In this document: positions 1 through 5,020 of the stretch, one piece after another
How the letters are laid out: the number at the start of each line of letters is the position of its first letter
How positions within the stretch are numbered: position 1 is the first letter of the stretch
Assembly (NCBI GenBank): GCA_036787815.1
Contig: DAIQOP010000267.1
Location: forward strand, 1 to 5,469
Reading direction: 5' to 3'
Length of the DNA stretch: 5,469 nucleotides
Source: DATBAK01 sp036787815
Lineage (GTDB): Bacteria; Actinomycetota; Acidimicrobiia; IMCC26256; PALSA-610
The notes under the pieces: model-generated
Databases searched by the model: none
What the model was told of the DNA's origin: nothing
What the model saw: the letters and a program-made list of their open reading frames with translations, nothing else
Position numbers and translations under genes: made by a program

Positions 1-1
1 C

Positions 2-610
2 GGGCTATGGGCGGGGCTCACGGCTCGCCGCCTTCCCGGCCCCGCCGCCACCGCTAGCGTGTCGATCGTCGACTACGGCTTCTCGCCCGCGACGGTCACC
101 GTCGCGGCCGGCACGACCGTGACCTGGATGAACACCGGCGCGTCGATCCACAGCGTGACCTCGAACACCGGCGCGTTCGATTCGAGCCCGAGCTGTCCGA
201 CGGGCCCGTGCATCGATCCCGGTGCGTCGTTCTCGCACCGCTTCGCCGGGGCCGGCCGGTTCTCGTATCACTGCCGGGTGCATCCCCAGATGGTGGGCAC
301 CGTCGTCGTCACCGCACCCCCGGCGAGCACCACCACCACCACGACCACCACCACAACACGCACACCCGGCACGACGGCGCGCGGCAATCCGCCCGTGTCG
401 GCCGGGGGGACGCCGGGCCCCACGGTCTCGCCCGCCGCGTCGACCGGCCCTCAGCTCGCGTTCACCGGCAGCCCCGCCACGGAGGCGTGGCTCGCGCTCG
501 GCGCGTTGCTCACCATCGCCGCCGGTCTCGCACTGCGGCCCCGCCGGCGTCCGTTCCCGGTGCCGGTTCCCGTCACCGATCCGAAGCGGACGATCGAACC
601 GCCCACCTGA
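2..610 (+). CDS. Sortase-anchored cupredoxin (blue-copper protein), 5' partial
   Basis: Predicted extracellular type-1 copper electron-transfer protein tethered to the cell wall. The frame is open to the left edge, so the true start and signal peptide lie outside the window. The GTG at 59 is unlikely to be the start, because it falls inside the first beta strand (TASVSIVDYGF) and would leave no export signal. The cupredoxin domain spans about 53-315. The ligand set is complete: His in ASIHSVT, then Cys, His and Met in YHCRVHPQM. The Cys-x2-His-x2-Met spacing is the short loop known from amicyanin. Two further Cys (SPSC, GPC) may form a disulfide. A Thr/Pro/Gly-rich stalk with ten consecutive Thr follows, then LAFTG (455-469), a hydrophobic segment and a basic tail (RPRRRP), the standard layout of a cell-wall sorting signal. 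LAxTG is the motif of class E sortases of high-GC actinobacteria. The partner redox protein is unknown. A second cupredoxin follows after 53 bases, possibly in the same transcript. Confidence 0.85.
   Translation, partial: GLWAGLTARRLPGPAATASVSIVDYGFSPATVTVAAGTTVTWMNTGASIHSVTSNTGAFDSSPSCPTGPCIDPGASFSHRFAGAGRFSYHCRVHPQMVGTVVVTAPPASTTTTTTTTTTRTPGTTARGNPPVSAGGTPGPTVSPAASTGPQLAFTGSPATEAWLALGALLTIAAGLALRPRRRPFPVPVPVTDPKRTIEPPT
328..360 (+). repeat. ACC/ACG triplet microrepeat coding for the poly-Thr stalk
   Basis: A run of ACC, ACG and ACA codons encodes ten consecutive Thr in the linker between the copper domain and the sorting signal. Such stalks usually span the peptidoglycan and can be O-glycosylated; that role is inferred here. 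Repeat number could vary by slippage. Confidence 0.7.
455..469 (+). other. LAFTG cell-wall sorting motif
   Basis: The codons read Leu-Ala-Phe-Thr-Gly. They are followed by a hydrophobic stretch of about 20 residues (EAWLALGALLTIAAGLAL) and a basic RPRRRP tail. This tripartite arrangement is the known sortase substrate signal, and the LAxTG variant is associated with class E sortases in actinobacteria. No sortase gene is in the window. Confidence 0.75.
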
Positions 611-649
611 TCCGACTCACGAGCAAGCCCGTCATTCGCCCACCGTTGT

Positions 650-654
650 GGAGG
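650..654 (+). promoter_or_regulatory. Ribosome binding site of the second cupredoxin
   Basis: GGAGG nine bases before the ATG at 664. It settles the start against the open frame that extends far upstream within the first cupredoxin gene. Confidence 0.7.
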
Positions 655-663
655 TCTCGTCCC

Positions 664-1095
664 ATGCGTCGCCACGTGTCCCTCGCCCTGAGCCTCGCCC
701 TCGTCGTCGCGGGGGCCGCCGCCGCGGGAACCGCCGCCGCCGGCGCGTCGACCCGAGCCCCGCAGGTGCGGCCGCACGCGACGATCCGCATCGTGCCGAG
801 CACGTCGTGCACGCCCGCGACGTTGTACTGCTTCAAGCCGGCGAGCAAGACCGTCGCGTCCGGCACGAAGGTCAACTTCAAGAACACGAGCATCGCGCCG
901 CACACGGTCACCCGCTGCGACGCGTTGCACTGCGCCGGTGCCGGCGGCGGGACCGGCACCGACACGGGCTTCGGGAGCACCACGATCGCCGCCGGCGCCA
1001 AGTACAGCTTCGTGTTCCACGGAGCCGGCACGTACGTGTACTACTGCGCGATCCACGGGTACGCCGTGATGCACGGCACGATCACCGTTACCTGA
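664..1095 (+). CDS. Secreted plastocyanin-like cupredoxin
   Basis: A 143-residue exported blue-copper protein, likely an electron carrier outside the membrane. The ATG at 664 is preceded by GGAGG (650-654) nine bases upstream. Residues 1-30 form an N-terminal signal peptide: MRRH, a long Ala/Leu/Val core, and a probable AxA-type cleavage site in the AAAGAS region. The RR pair is not followed by a convincing Tat consensus, so Sec export is more likely. The copper ligands are all present: His80 (APHTV), then Cys128, His131 and Met136 in YYCAIHGYAVM. The Cys-x2-His-x4-Met spacing is that of plastocyanin and differs from the shorter loop of the upstream cupredoxin, so this is not a simple tandem copy. 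Four more Cys (49, 56, 85, 90) could form two disulfides. Unlike its neighbour it has no stalk or sorting signal, so it should be soluble. Its stop codon lies inside the 3' end of the convergent aldo/keto reductase gene. Confidence 0.88.
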   Translation: MRRHVSLALSLALVVAGAAAAGTAAAGASTRAPQVRPHATIRIVPSTSCTPATLYCFKPASKTVASGTKVNFKNTSIAPHTVTRCDALHCAGAGGGTGTDTGFGSTTIAAGAKYSFVFHGAGTYVYYCAIHGYAVMHGTITVT

Positions 1096-2023
1096 CGGCA
1101 AGAGCCGCGTCGACCGCGCTGCGCTCCTCGTTCGACAATCGCCACTCGAGCGCGGCGACGTTCTCACGGACCTGCTCCGGACGCGTCGCGCCCGCGATCA
1201 CCGAGCACACGACCGGCTGCGCGGCGAGCCACGCCTGGGCGAGCGCGCCGACGGAGTGGCCGAGATCGGCCGCGAGCGTGGTCAACGCCTCGATCCGGGT
1301 GAAGTTCGCGTCGGTGAGCCACCGACTGCCGTTGTCGGCCGCGTGCCGGCTCCCGGCCGGGGCGGGCTCGCCGCGCCGGTACTTCCCGGTGAGCGCCCCG
1401 CCCGCGAGCGGGAAGTACGGCAGCACGCTCAGGCCGAACCGCTCGGCCGCGGGCACGACCTCGCGCTCCACGCCCCGCCGCAGCAGACTCCACTCGTTCT
1501 GCGCGCTCAGGAATCGATCGAACCCGCCCGCACGCGCGGTCCAGTCGGCGTCGGCGATCTGCCATCCGGTGAAGTTCGACGAACCCAGGTAGCGCACCTT
1601 GCCCTGCCGCACGAGGTCGTCGAGAGCTGCGAGCGTCTCCTCGATCGGCGTCGTCGGGTCGGGTGCGTGCATCTGGTAGAGGTCGATGTGATCGGTACCG
1701 AGCCGGCGCAGGCTCGCTTCCACGGCCCGCATCACGTAGCGACGCGATCCCCCGGCCGCGTACGGCCCGTCTCCCATCGGCATCGCGAACTTCGTGGCCA
1801 CCACGACGTCGTCGCGGTGCGAGCCGAGCGCGCGGCCGAGGAGCTCTTCGGAACGCGAGCCTCCGTAGATGTCGGCGGTGTCGAACAGCGTGATGCCTGC
1901 GTCGAGCGCAGCCGACACCACCGCGCGCGTGGCGTCCTCGTCGATGCGCCCACCGAAGTTGTTGCATCCGAGCCCGGCGAGCGAGACCGCCAGACCCGAG
2001 CCGCCGACCGACCGGAACTCCAT
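1088..2023 (-). CDS. Aldo/keto reductase
   Basis: A 311-residue NADPH-type oxidoreductase with a TIM-barrel fold, of the family that reduces aldehydes and ketones to alcohols; the substrate cannot be predicted. The catalytic tetrad is intact: Asp48 and Tyr53 in FDTADIYGG, Lys78 in VATKF, and His119 in YQMHAPD. The barrel's typical segments LGSSNFTGWQ (146-155) and PYFPLAGGALTGKY (202-215) are present, as is the C-terminal cofactor-binding stretch GATRPEQVREN (278-288). Length is normal. The ATG at 2023 was chosen because MEFRSVGGSGLAVS is the usual family N-terminus and AAAGGGG sits eight bases upstream. The frame runs open to 2152, but that extension has no family-like sequence. The last eight bases overlap the convergent cupredoxin gene. 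B. subtilis GSP69 (YhdN), a sigma-B-controlled general stress protein, belongs to this superfamily, so stress-regulon membership is possible; no matching promoter was found for this gene. Confidence 0.93.
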   Translation of the reverse strand: MEFRSVGGSGLAVSLAGLGCNNFGGRIDEDATRAVVSAALDAGITLFDTADIYGGSRSEELLGRALGSHRDDVVVATKFAMPMGDGPYAAGGSRRYVMRAVEASLRRLGTDHIDLYQMHAPDPTTPIEETLAALDDLVRQGKVRYLGSSNFTGWQIADADWTARAGGFDRFLSAQNEWSLLRRGVEREVVPAAERFGLSVLPYFPLAGGALTGKYRRGEPAPAGSRHAADNGSRWLTDANFTRIEALTTLAADLGHSVGALAQAWLAAQPVVCSVIAGATRPEQVRENVAALEWRLSNEERSAVDAALAVR

Positions 2024-2063
2024 TGCGTGCGCCCCTTTCGACGAGCGCACGCTACCGGCCATC

Positions 2064-2093
2064 CGGTTGCGCGGAAGGCGGTTGCGGAGAAGG
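2064..2093. repeat. Imperfect 15-base tandem repeat
   Basis: CGGTTGCGCGGAAGG (2064-2078) is followed directly by CGGTTGCGGAGAAGG (2079-2093), matching at 13 of 15 positions. It lies 41 bases upstream of the aldo/keto reductase start. It could be an operator or a slippage duplication; function is unknown. Confidence 0.5.
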
Positions 2094-2259
2094 AAGGTGC
2101 CGACGGGACCCAAGGCTGGAATGGGGGGCCTGCACAGGGATCCCGCCGGCAAGGTCCTGAGGGGGCGGGGTGTCCTCGGACCGTGTTGCGATCAGGTCTT
2201 CCCCGCCGTGGGCGATCTCAAACCCCCTCCCCCGACATTTCCGCGATCGGGTGGACCGG

Positions 2260-2286
2260 GTTTCCCGCCGAGCCGCATCCGGGTAG
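2260..2286 (+). promoter_or_regulatory. Candidate stress-sigma (SigB/F-type) promoter for csbD
   Basis: GTTT at 2260-2263 and GGGTAG at 2281-2286 are separated by 17 bases. The known sigma-B-type consensus is GTTT or GNNT, 14-16 bases, then GGGTAT/C. The spacing is therefore one base long and the last -10 base is off. Initiation near 2293 would give a leader of about 100 bases. B. subtilis CsbD was named for control by sigma-B, which fits the sigma factor encoded in this window. Confidence 0.45.
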
Positions 2287-2344
2287 CAACGGAGTACCGG
2301 CGCACCCGCCGACGACGGTCATCCCCCCGATCGTGACCACCGGG

Positions 2345-2381
2345 CACCGTGACCCCAACGACCACCGTGACCCCAAACGAC
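2345..2381. repeat. 18/19-base tandem direct repeat upstream of csbD
   Basis: CACCGTGACCCCAACGAC (2345-2362) is followed directly by a second copy with one extra A (2363-2381). The second copy ends one base before the AAGGAG ribosome binding site (2382-2387). It would lie in the mRNA leader if the promoter at 2260-2286 is used. It may bind a regulator or affect translation, or be a neutral duplication. Confidence 0.7.
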
Positions 2382-2392
2382 AAGGAGCAGCC

Positions 2393-2593
2393 ATGAGTGA
2401 CGCGAGCAGCACCGGCGACGACCTGAAGGGCCGGGCGAAGGAAGCCGCGGGCGCCCTCACCGGCAACGACGACCTCCAGCGCGAGGGCAAGCACGACCGC
2501 GCCGCGGGCAAGGTCAAGGAGAAGCTCGCCGACGCGAAGGACAAGCTCGAGGACGTCGTCGACGAGGTGAAGGACAAGCTGCACCGCAACTGA
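2393..2593 (+). CDS. csbD: CsbD-family stress response protein
   Basis: A 66-residue, highly charged, Lys/Asp/Glu/Ala-rich cytoplasmic protein. It shows the family pattern DLKGRAKEAAGALTGNDDLQ, then EGKHDRAAGKVKEKL, followed by an acidic/basic helical tail. The length is typical of CsbD-like proteins. The molecular function of the family is not established; members are induced by general stress, and B. subtilis csbD depends on sigma-B. AAGGAG (2382-2387) lies five bases before the ATG at 2393. The same frame is open far upstream, to 1256, antisense to the aldo/keto reductase, but the ribosome binding site and the family N-terminus fix the start here. A possible stress-sigma promoter lies upstream and a strong hairpin downstream, so it is probably transcribed alone. 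The symbol reflects family membership; orthology to the Bacillus gene is not shown. Confidence 0.9.
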   Translation: MSDASSTGDDLKGRAKEAAGALTGNDDLQREGKHDRAAGKVKEKLADAKDKLEDVVDEVKDKLHRN

Positions 2594-2619
2594 GCGCAGC
2601 GAGACCGCGAGCACCACAA

Positions 2620-2663
2620 CCGAGAGCTCGGCAGCGAGGGGTCCGCGAGGGCCCCTCGCTGTC
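2620..2663. terminator. Hairpin terminator between csbD and the convergent STAS gene
   Basis: CAGCGAGGGG (2632-2641) pairs perfectly with CCCCTCGCTG (2652-2661) across a 10-base loop. The stem can extend outward by G-T and G-C pairs, into the stop codon of the STAS gene. A smaller dyad, CCGAG-AG-CTCGG (2620-2631), sits next to it. No T-run follows on either strand, so this would be a tail-less stem, a form often seen in high-GC actinobacteria. Its position between two converging genes suits a bidirectional terminator. Confidence 0.7.
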
Positions 2664-2997
2664 AGTTCACCGTGAAGTGCTCGGTCAGCCCCGTGATCTC
2701 GAGCAGTCGCGTGACCGGGTCGCTCGGTGCCTGCAGCACGAGCGTCCCCGAGGGCAGCTCGGCGAGCTCGGTGTGGAGCCCGACCAGCGTGCGGAGACCG
2801 GACGAATCGATGAAGCTCGTCTGCGACAGGTCGAGCGTGAAGGTGAACGCACCGCCCGCCCGCAACTCGGCGGCCAACGACTCGAGCGCCGGCGCCGAGT
2901 ACGCGTCGAGCTCGCCGACCACGGCGATGAGCACCGCGGTGCCCTCGCGTGTGGTGGTGAGGACGAGCTCCGCGCGTTCCGCCGATTCATCGGTCAC
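2662..2997 (-). CDS. STAS-domain anti-anti-sigma factor (SpoIIAA/RsbV-like)
   Basis: A 111-residue single-domain STAS protein. In partner switching, the unphosphorylated form binds the anti-sigma factor and frees the sigma factor; phosphorylation of a Ser blocks this. The fold is complete: the early strand AVLIAVVGELDAYSAP (21-36), the central strand FTFTLDLSQTSFIDSSGLR (51-69) carrying the phospho-acceptor motif D64-S-S-G-L-R, and a full C-terminal helix region (PSDPVTRLLEITGLTEHF). By alignment to SpoIIAA the acceptor should be the second Ser, S66. The GTG at 2997 was chosen because GGGAGG (3005-3010) sits seven bases upstream and the protein then has family length; the frame stays open to 3375 but that part is antisense to the universal stress protein. 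It is a monocistronic gene about 1.5 kb from the anti-sigma gene, so its partner may be that protein or one elsewhere. Confidence 0.92.
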   Translation of the reverse strand: MTDESAERAELVLTTTREGTAVLIAVVGELDAYSAPALESLAAELRAGGAFTFTLDLSQTSFIDSSGLRTLVGLHTELAELPSGTLVLQAPSDPVTRLLEITGLTEHFTVN

Positions 2998-3004
2998 GAG
3001 TGCG

Positions 3005-3010
3005 CCTCCC
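3005..3010 (-). promoter_or_regulatory. Ribosome binding site fixing the GTG start of the STAS gene
   Basis: The minus strand reads GGGAGG seven bases before the GTG at 2997. This decides against upstream in-frame starts that would overlap the universal stress protein gene. Confidence 0.75.
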
Positions 3011-3045
3011 GAGCGTTTCCAGAGGTAGCGAAATGGGAAGGTTGA

Positions 3046-3061
3046 GCGTACTCGGGTACGC
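3046..3061. repeat. Perfect inverted repeat, candidate operator
   Basis: GCGTAC (3046-3051), a TCGG spacer, then GTACGC (3056-3061). It lies in the 250-base divergent space between the STAS gene and the universal stress protein gene, 49 bases upstream of the STAS start. It may be a regulator-binding dyad or a short hairpin in the STAS leader. A 6-base arm can also arise by chance. Confidence 0.4.
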
Positions 3062-3247
3062 CGTCGTCCAACCCACGACGTGACCCGTTCGCCGTCGGCC
3101 GCGACGCAACACATGCGCGCGACACGAGCGACACTCGTACCCAACGCCCCGGAGAACCGACAGGCCCGTTCGGCACAGCTCCCCGACACCGCGCTCGCGC
3201 AGCGGTAGGGGCGGTATCGTCGGTCCAGCCGACAGACCGGAAGCACC

Positions 3248-3715
3248 ATGCACATCCTGCTTGCCACCGACGGTTCCGAGATCGCGCTCGACGCGGCGAG
3301 GCGCGGGCTCGCGCTCCTCGCCGAGCCGACGAAGGTCACGCTGATCAGTGTGGTGGGCGACCTGCCCACCGACACGGGCGGCGGGATCGAAGGTCCGATC
3401 TATACGCCCGAGCAGGAAGCGGAGCTGCGTCGGAGCGAGACGCACCACGCGAAGCGCGCGCTGGCCGAGACGCAGGCCGTGCTCGCGAAGGTGCTGCCGG
3501 AGTCGACGACGATCGACCAACGGGTCGAGACGGGCGATCCGGCGGCGATCGTGTGCCTCGTGGCGCGCGACCTCGCCGTCGACGTCGTCGTCATCGGATC
3601 GCACGGCAAGGGTTTCCTGTCGCGCGTGCTGCTCGGCTCCGTGAGCGAGCATGTCGCCCGCCACGCCCCGTGCCCCGTGCTCGTGGTGCGGCAGGCTCCG
3701 GTCAGCGCTCCGTAA
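3248..3715 (+). CDS. Universal stress protein (UspA family), ATP-binding type
   Basis: A 155-residue single-domain cytoplasmic Usp. The N-terminal strand MHILLATDGSE carries the conserved Asp8. Near the C-terminus the nucleotide-binding signature G-x2-G-x9-G-S is complete in GSHGKGFLSRVLLGS (117-131), followed by CPVLVV (142-147). This is the ATP-binding (MJ0577-like) class rather than the UspA class that lacks the motif. Family members help cells survive stress or growth arrest; the biochemical role is usually unclear. The insertion GDLPTDTGGGIEGPIYTPEQEAELRR (37-62) is the usual variable loop and helix. GGAAG (3239-3243) gives a short four-base spacing to the ATG at 3248. The stop overlaps the 3' end of the sigma factor gene by 14 bases. 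No convincing promoter was found in 2998-3247. Its place beside a stress sigma factor suggests regulon membership, by context only. Confidence 0.93.
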   Translation: MHILLATDGSEIALDAARRGLALLAEPTKVTLISVVGDLPTDTGGGIEGPIYTPEQEAELRRSETHHAKRALAETQAVLAKVLPESTTIDQRVETGDPAAIVCLVARDLAVDVVVIGSHGKGFLSRVLLGSVSEHVARHAPCPVLVVRQAPVSAP

Positions 3716-4460
3716 CCTGGAGCTCCCGGCGCAGGATCGTCAGGCTCCGTGCGATCAGCCGCGACACGTGCATCTGGCTCACTCCGACCTGCTCGGCGAT
3801 CTCGGTCTGGGTCAGGTCTTCGAAGAACCGGAGCCGGAGGATCTCACGCTCGCGCTCGGGTAACGCCTCGAGCGCGCGCTCGATGAGGACGCGGTGCTCG
3901 GCCAGGTCGAAGTTCCCGTCGAGGGTGCCGAGTCGCTCGGCGAGCCCGCCGGTCTCACGCCCGTCGCCGCCCGACGCGTCGAGCGATGTCGACCGGTAGG
4001 CGCCACCGACCTCCATGGCCTCGAGCACCTCTTCGTCGCGGATCCCGAGCTCCCGGGCGATCTCGGGGACGAGCGGTGCGCGGCCGAGGCGTTGCGTGAG
4101 CTCGGCGACGGTCGGGGCGAGCCGCAGGTGCAGCTCCTGGGACCGGCGCGGCACCCGGATCGACCACGTCTTGTCGCGAAAGTGGCGCTTCAGCTCTCCG
4201 TCGACGGTCGCGGTCGCGAACGTCGAGAACTCCAGGCCCCGTTCGAGGTCGAATCGTTCGACGGCCTTGAGCATGCCGACGAACGCGACCTGCACGAGGT
4301 CGTCGAGGGGTTCACCGCGGTTCGCGTAGCGGCGTGCGAGATGCGTCGCGAGCGCACGATGCGCCTCGATGAGCTCGTTGCGCGTTCGTCGGTCGCCGGT
4401 GCGGCCGTATTCGGCGAACTTCGCCCGGATCTCGTCGCGCGACGGGAGCGTGGTCGTCAT
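3702..4460 (-). CDS. SigB/SigF-family alternative sigma factor
   Basis: A 252-residue group 3 sigma factor that would direct RNA polymerase to stress-type promoters. Region 2 spans about 25-95: ELIEAHRALATHLARRYANRGEP, then the core-binding DDLVQVAFVGMLKAVERFD and the -10-recognising EFSTFATATVDGELKRHFRD. It is followed by the typical WSIRVPRRSQEL. Region 3 spans about 110-160 (LTQRLGRAPLVPEIARELGI). Region 4 spans about 195-245, with ALPEREREILRLRFFEDLTQTEIAEQVGVSQMHVSRL carrying the -35-binding helix-turn-helix. This domain order and length are those of SigB/SigF/SigG proteins, not of ECF factors. The ATG at 4460 overlaps the stop of the upstream anti-sigma gene (ATGA), so the two are translationally coupled. 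A modest AGGCGG lies ten bases upstream, inside that gene. The 3' end overlaps the universal stress protein gene. The exact name (sigB or sigF) cannot be assigned from sequence alone. Confidence 0.95.
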   Translation of the reverse strand: MTTTLPSRDEIRAKFAEYGRTGDRRTRNELIEAHRALATHLARRYANRGEPLDDLVQVAFVGMLKAVERFDLERGLEFSTFATATVDGELKRHFRDKTWSIRVPRRSQELHLRLAPTVAELTQRLGRAPLVPEIARELGIRDEEVLEAMEVGGAYRSTSLDASGGDGRETGGLAERLGTLDGNFDLAEHRVLIERALEALPEREREILRLRFFEDLTQTEIAEQVGVSQMHVSRLIARSLTILRRELQVTER

Positions 4461-4855
4461 CCGGTCGGTGCCGCCTGTTTCGACGCGCGGAAGCGCGCGA
4501 CACCGTCGGCGACACCGAGCTCGAAGTCGTCGACGACGACCGTGAGGATCTGACGCGTGAGAGCGTCGAGTGCGGGCTCGCGGTCGACCGACGCGGTGCC
4601 TTCGACGATGAACGTGTCGCCGAAGTTCGAGAACTTCAACGTGATCTCGTTGTCGCGGCCGGCTTCGATCACGACACTGGCGAGCTCGTCGACCGCGACC
4701 CGGAGGTCTTCGATCTCTTCGACGTCGAATCCGAGCCGGGCGGCGACGGCGGCCGCCGTGAGTCGGATCACGCGCACGTACTCGAGGCTGCCCGGCACGG
4801 TCAGCGACACGACCTCGGCAACTCTCGTGCTTGCCTGACCGGATGGTTCTGCCAT
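4457..4855 (-). CDS. RsbW/SpoIIAB-like anti-sigma factor with a degenerate ATPase site
   Basis: A 132-residue protein with the N-terminal half of a GHKL (HATPase_c) anti-sigma fold: VSLTVPGSLEYVRVIRLTAAAVAARLGFDVEEIEDLRVAVDEL. Its place directly before the sigma gene, with ATGA overlap, marks it as the cognate anti-sigma factor. The catalytic features are eroded. In SpoIIAB/RsbW the N-box reads ExxxN; here it is E57-L-A-S-V61, so Asn is replaced by Val. No DxGxG (G1) box is visible in the second half, which reads LKFSNFGDTFIVEGTAS and VDREPALDALTRQILTVVVDDFEL. ATP binding or kinase activity is therefore doubtful. From memory, degenerate N-boxes recur in related actinobacterial proteins, so this may be a subfamily trait. 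AGGGAG (4863-4868) seven bases before the ATG at 4855 supports this start over the ATG at 4876. The frame stays open to 5446, but that stretch is antisense to another STAS gene. Confidence 0.85.
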   Translation of the reverse strand: MAEPSGQASTRVAEVVSLTVPGSLEYVRVIRLTAAAVAARLGFDVEEIEDLRVAVDELASVVIEAGRDNEITLKFSNFGDTFIVEGTASVDREPALDALTRQILTVVVDDFELGVADGVARFRASKQAAPTG

Positions 4856-4920
4856 GCGACGGCTCCCTGGTTGCATCGAACGCCTCGATCCGTCACCGAA
4901 CCTAGCGGCCGTCGGAGGCA

Positions 4921-4945
4921 ATACCCACGGGAGGCGTTCCCAATC
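4921..4945 (-). promoter_or_regulatory. Candidate stress-sigma promoter for the anti-sigma/sigma operon
   Basis: On the minus strand, GATT (4945-4942) is followed by 15 bases and GGGTAT (4926-4921). This fits GNNT-N14-16-GGGTAT/C, the consensus known for actinobacterial SigB. Initiation near 4914 would leave a leader of about 60 bases. If real, the sigma factor would activate its own operon. Confidence 0.55.
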
Positions 4946-4946
4946 G

Positions 4947-4972
4947 GTTTGGCGGTCGGCGGCTGCGGGTAC
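4947..4972 (+). promoter_or_regulatory. Candidate stress-sigma promoter for the second STAS gene
   Basis: GTTTGG (4947-4952), 14 bases, then GGGTAC (4967-4972). Both elements and the spacing match the sigma-B-type consensus. Initiation near 4979 would leave a leader of about 42 bases before the GTG at 5021. Its -35 element lies one base from the -35 of the opposing promoter. Confidence 0.65.
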
Positions 4973-5020
4973 CGCCGAGGTGAGCGATCGAATCGAGAGG
5001 CCGAATCCGAAAGGCGCAGC

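Larger units (their letters stand above)
2024..2392. other. 369-base divergent intergenic region (aldo/keto reductase / csbD)
   Basis: No convincing gene was found on either strand. The region holds a Shine-Dalgarno for the aldo/keto reductase (2032-2038, minus strand), an imperfect 15-base tandem repeat (2064-2093), and G- and C-runs around 2123-2169 and 2223-2234. It also holds a possible stress-sigma promoter (2260-2286) and an 18/19-base tandem repeat just before csbD. No clear -10/-35 pair for the aldo/keto reductase was seen. Confidence 0.6.

Noticed and set aside
222..1592. A 456-codon plus-strand frame across both cupredoxin genes and into the reductase.
   Set aside because: It is Arg/Pro/His-rich out-of-frame sequence typical of GC-rich DNA and overlaps three well-supported genes.
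2123..2169. Several G-runs as a possible G-quadruplex.
   Set aside because: The loops between the runs are long, and G-runs are expected by chance in this base composition.
1256..2593. A 445-codon plus-strand frame ending in the CsbD protein.
   Set aside because: Everything before 2393 is antisense to the aldo/keto reductase or intergenic. AAGGAG and the family N-terminus place the csbD start at 2393.
3054..3059. GGGTAC on the plus strand as a stress-sigma -10 for the universal stress protein.
   Set aside because: No T of a GNNT element lies 14-16 bases upstream, and the site is about 190 bases from the start codon.
3137..3158. GGTT-N12-GGGTAC on the minus strand as a stress-sigma promoter for the first STAS gene.
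   Set aside because: The spacing is at least two bases too short, and it implies a leader of about 130 bases. It is a weak match in GC-rich DNA.
2662..3375. A longer version of the first STAS protein starting at 3375.
   Set aside because: The extension is antisense to the universal stress protein and low in family-like sequence. The GTG at 2997 has a GGGAGG at ideal spacing.
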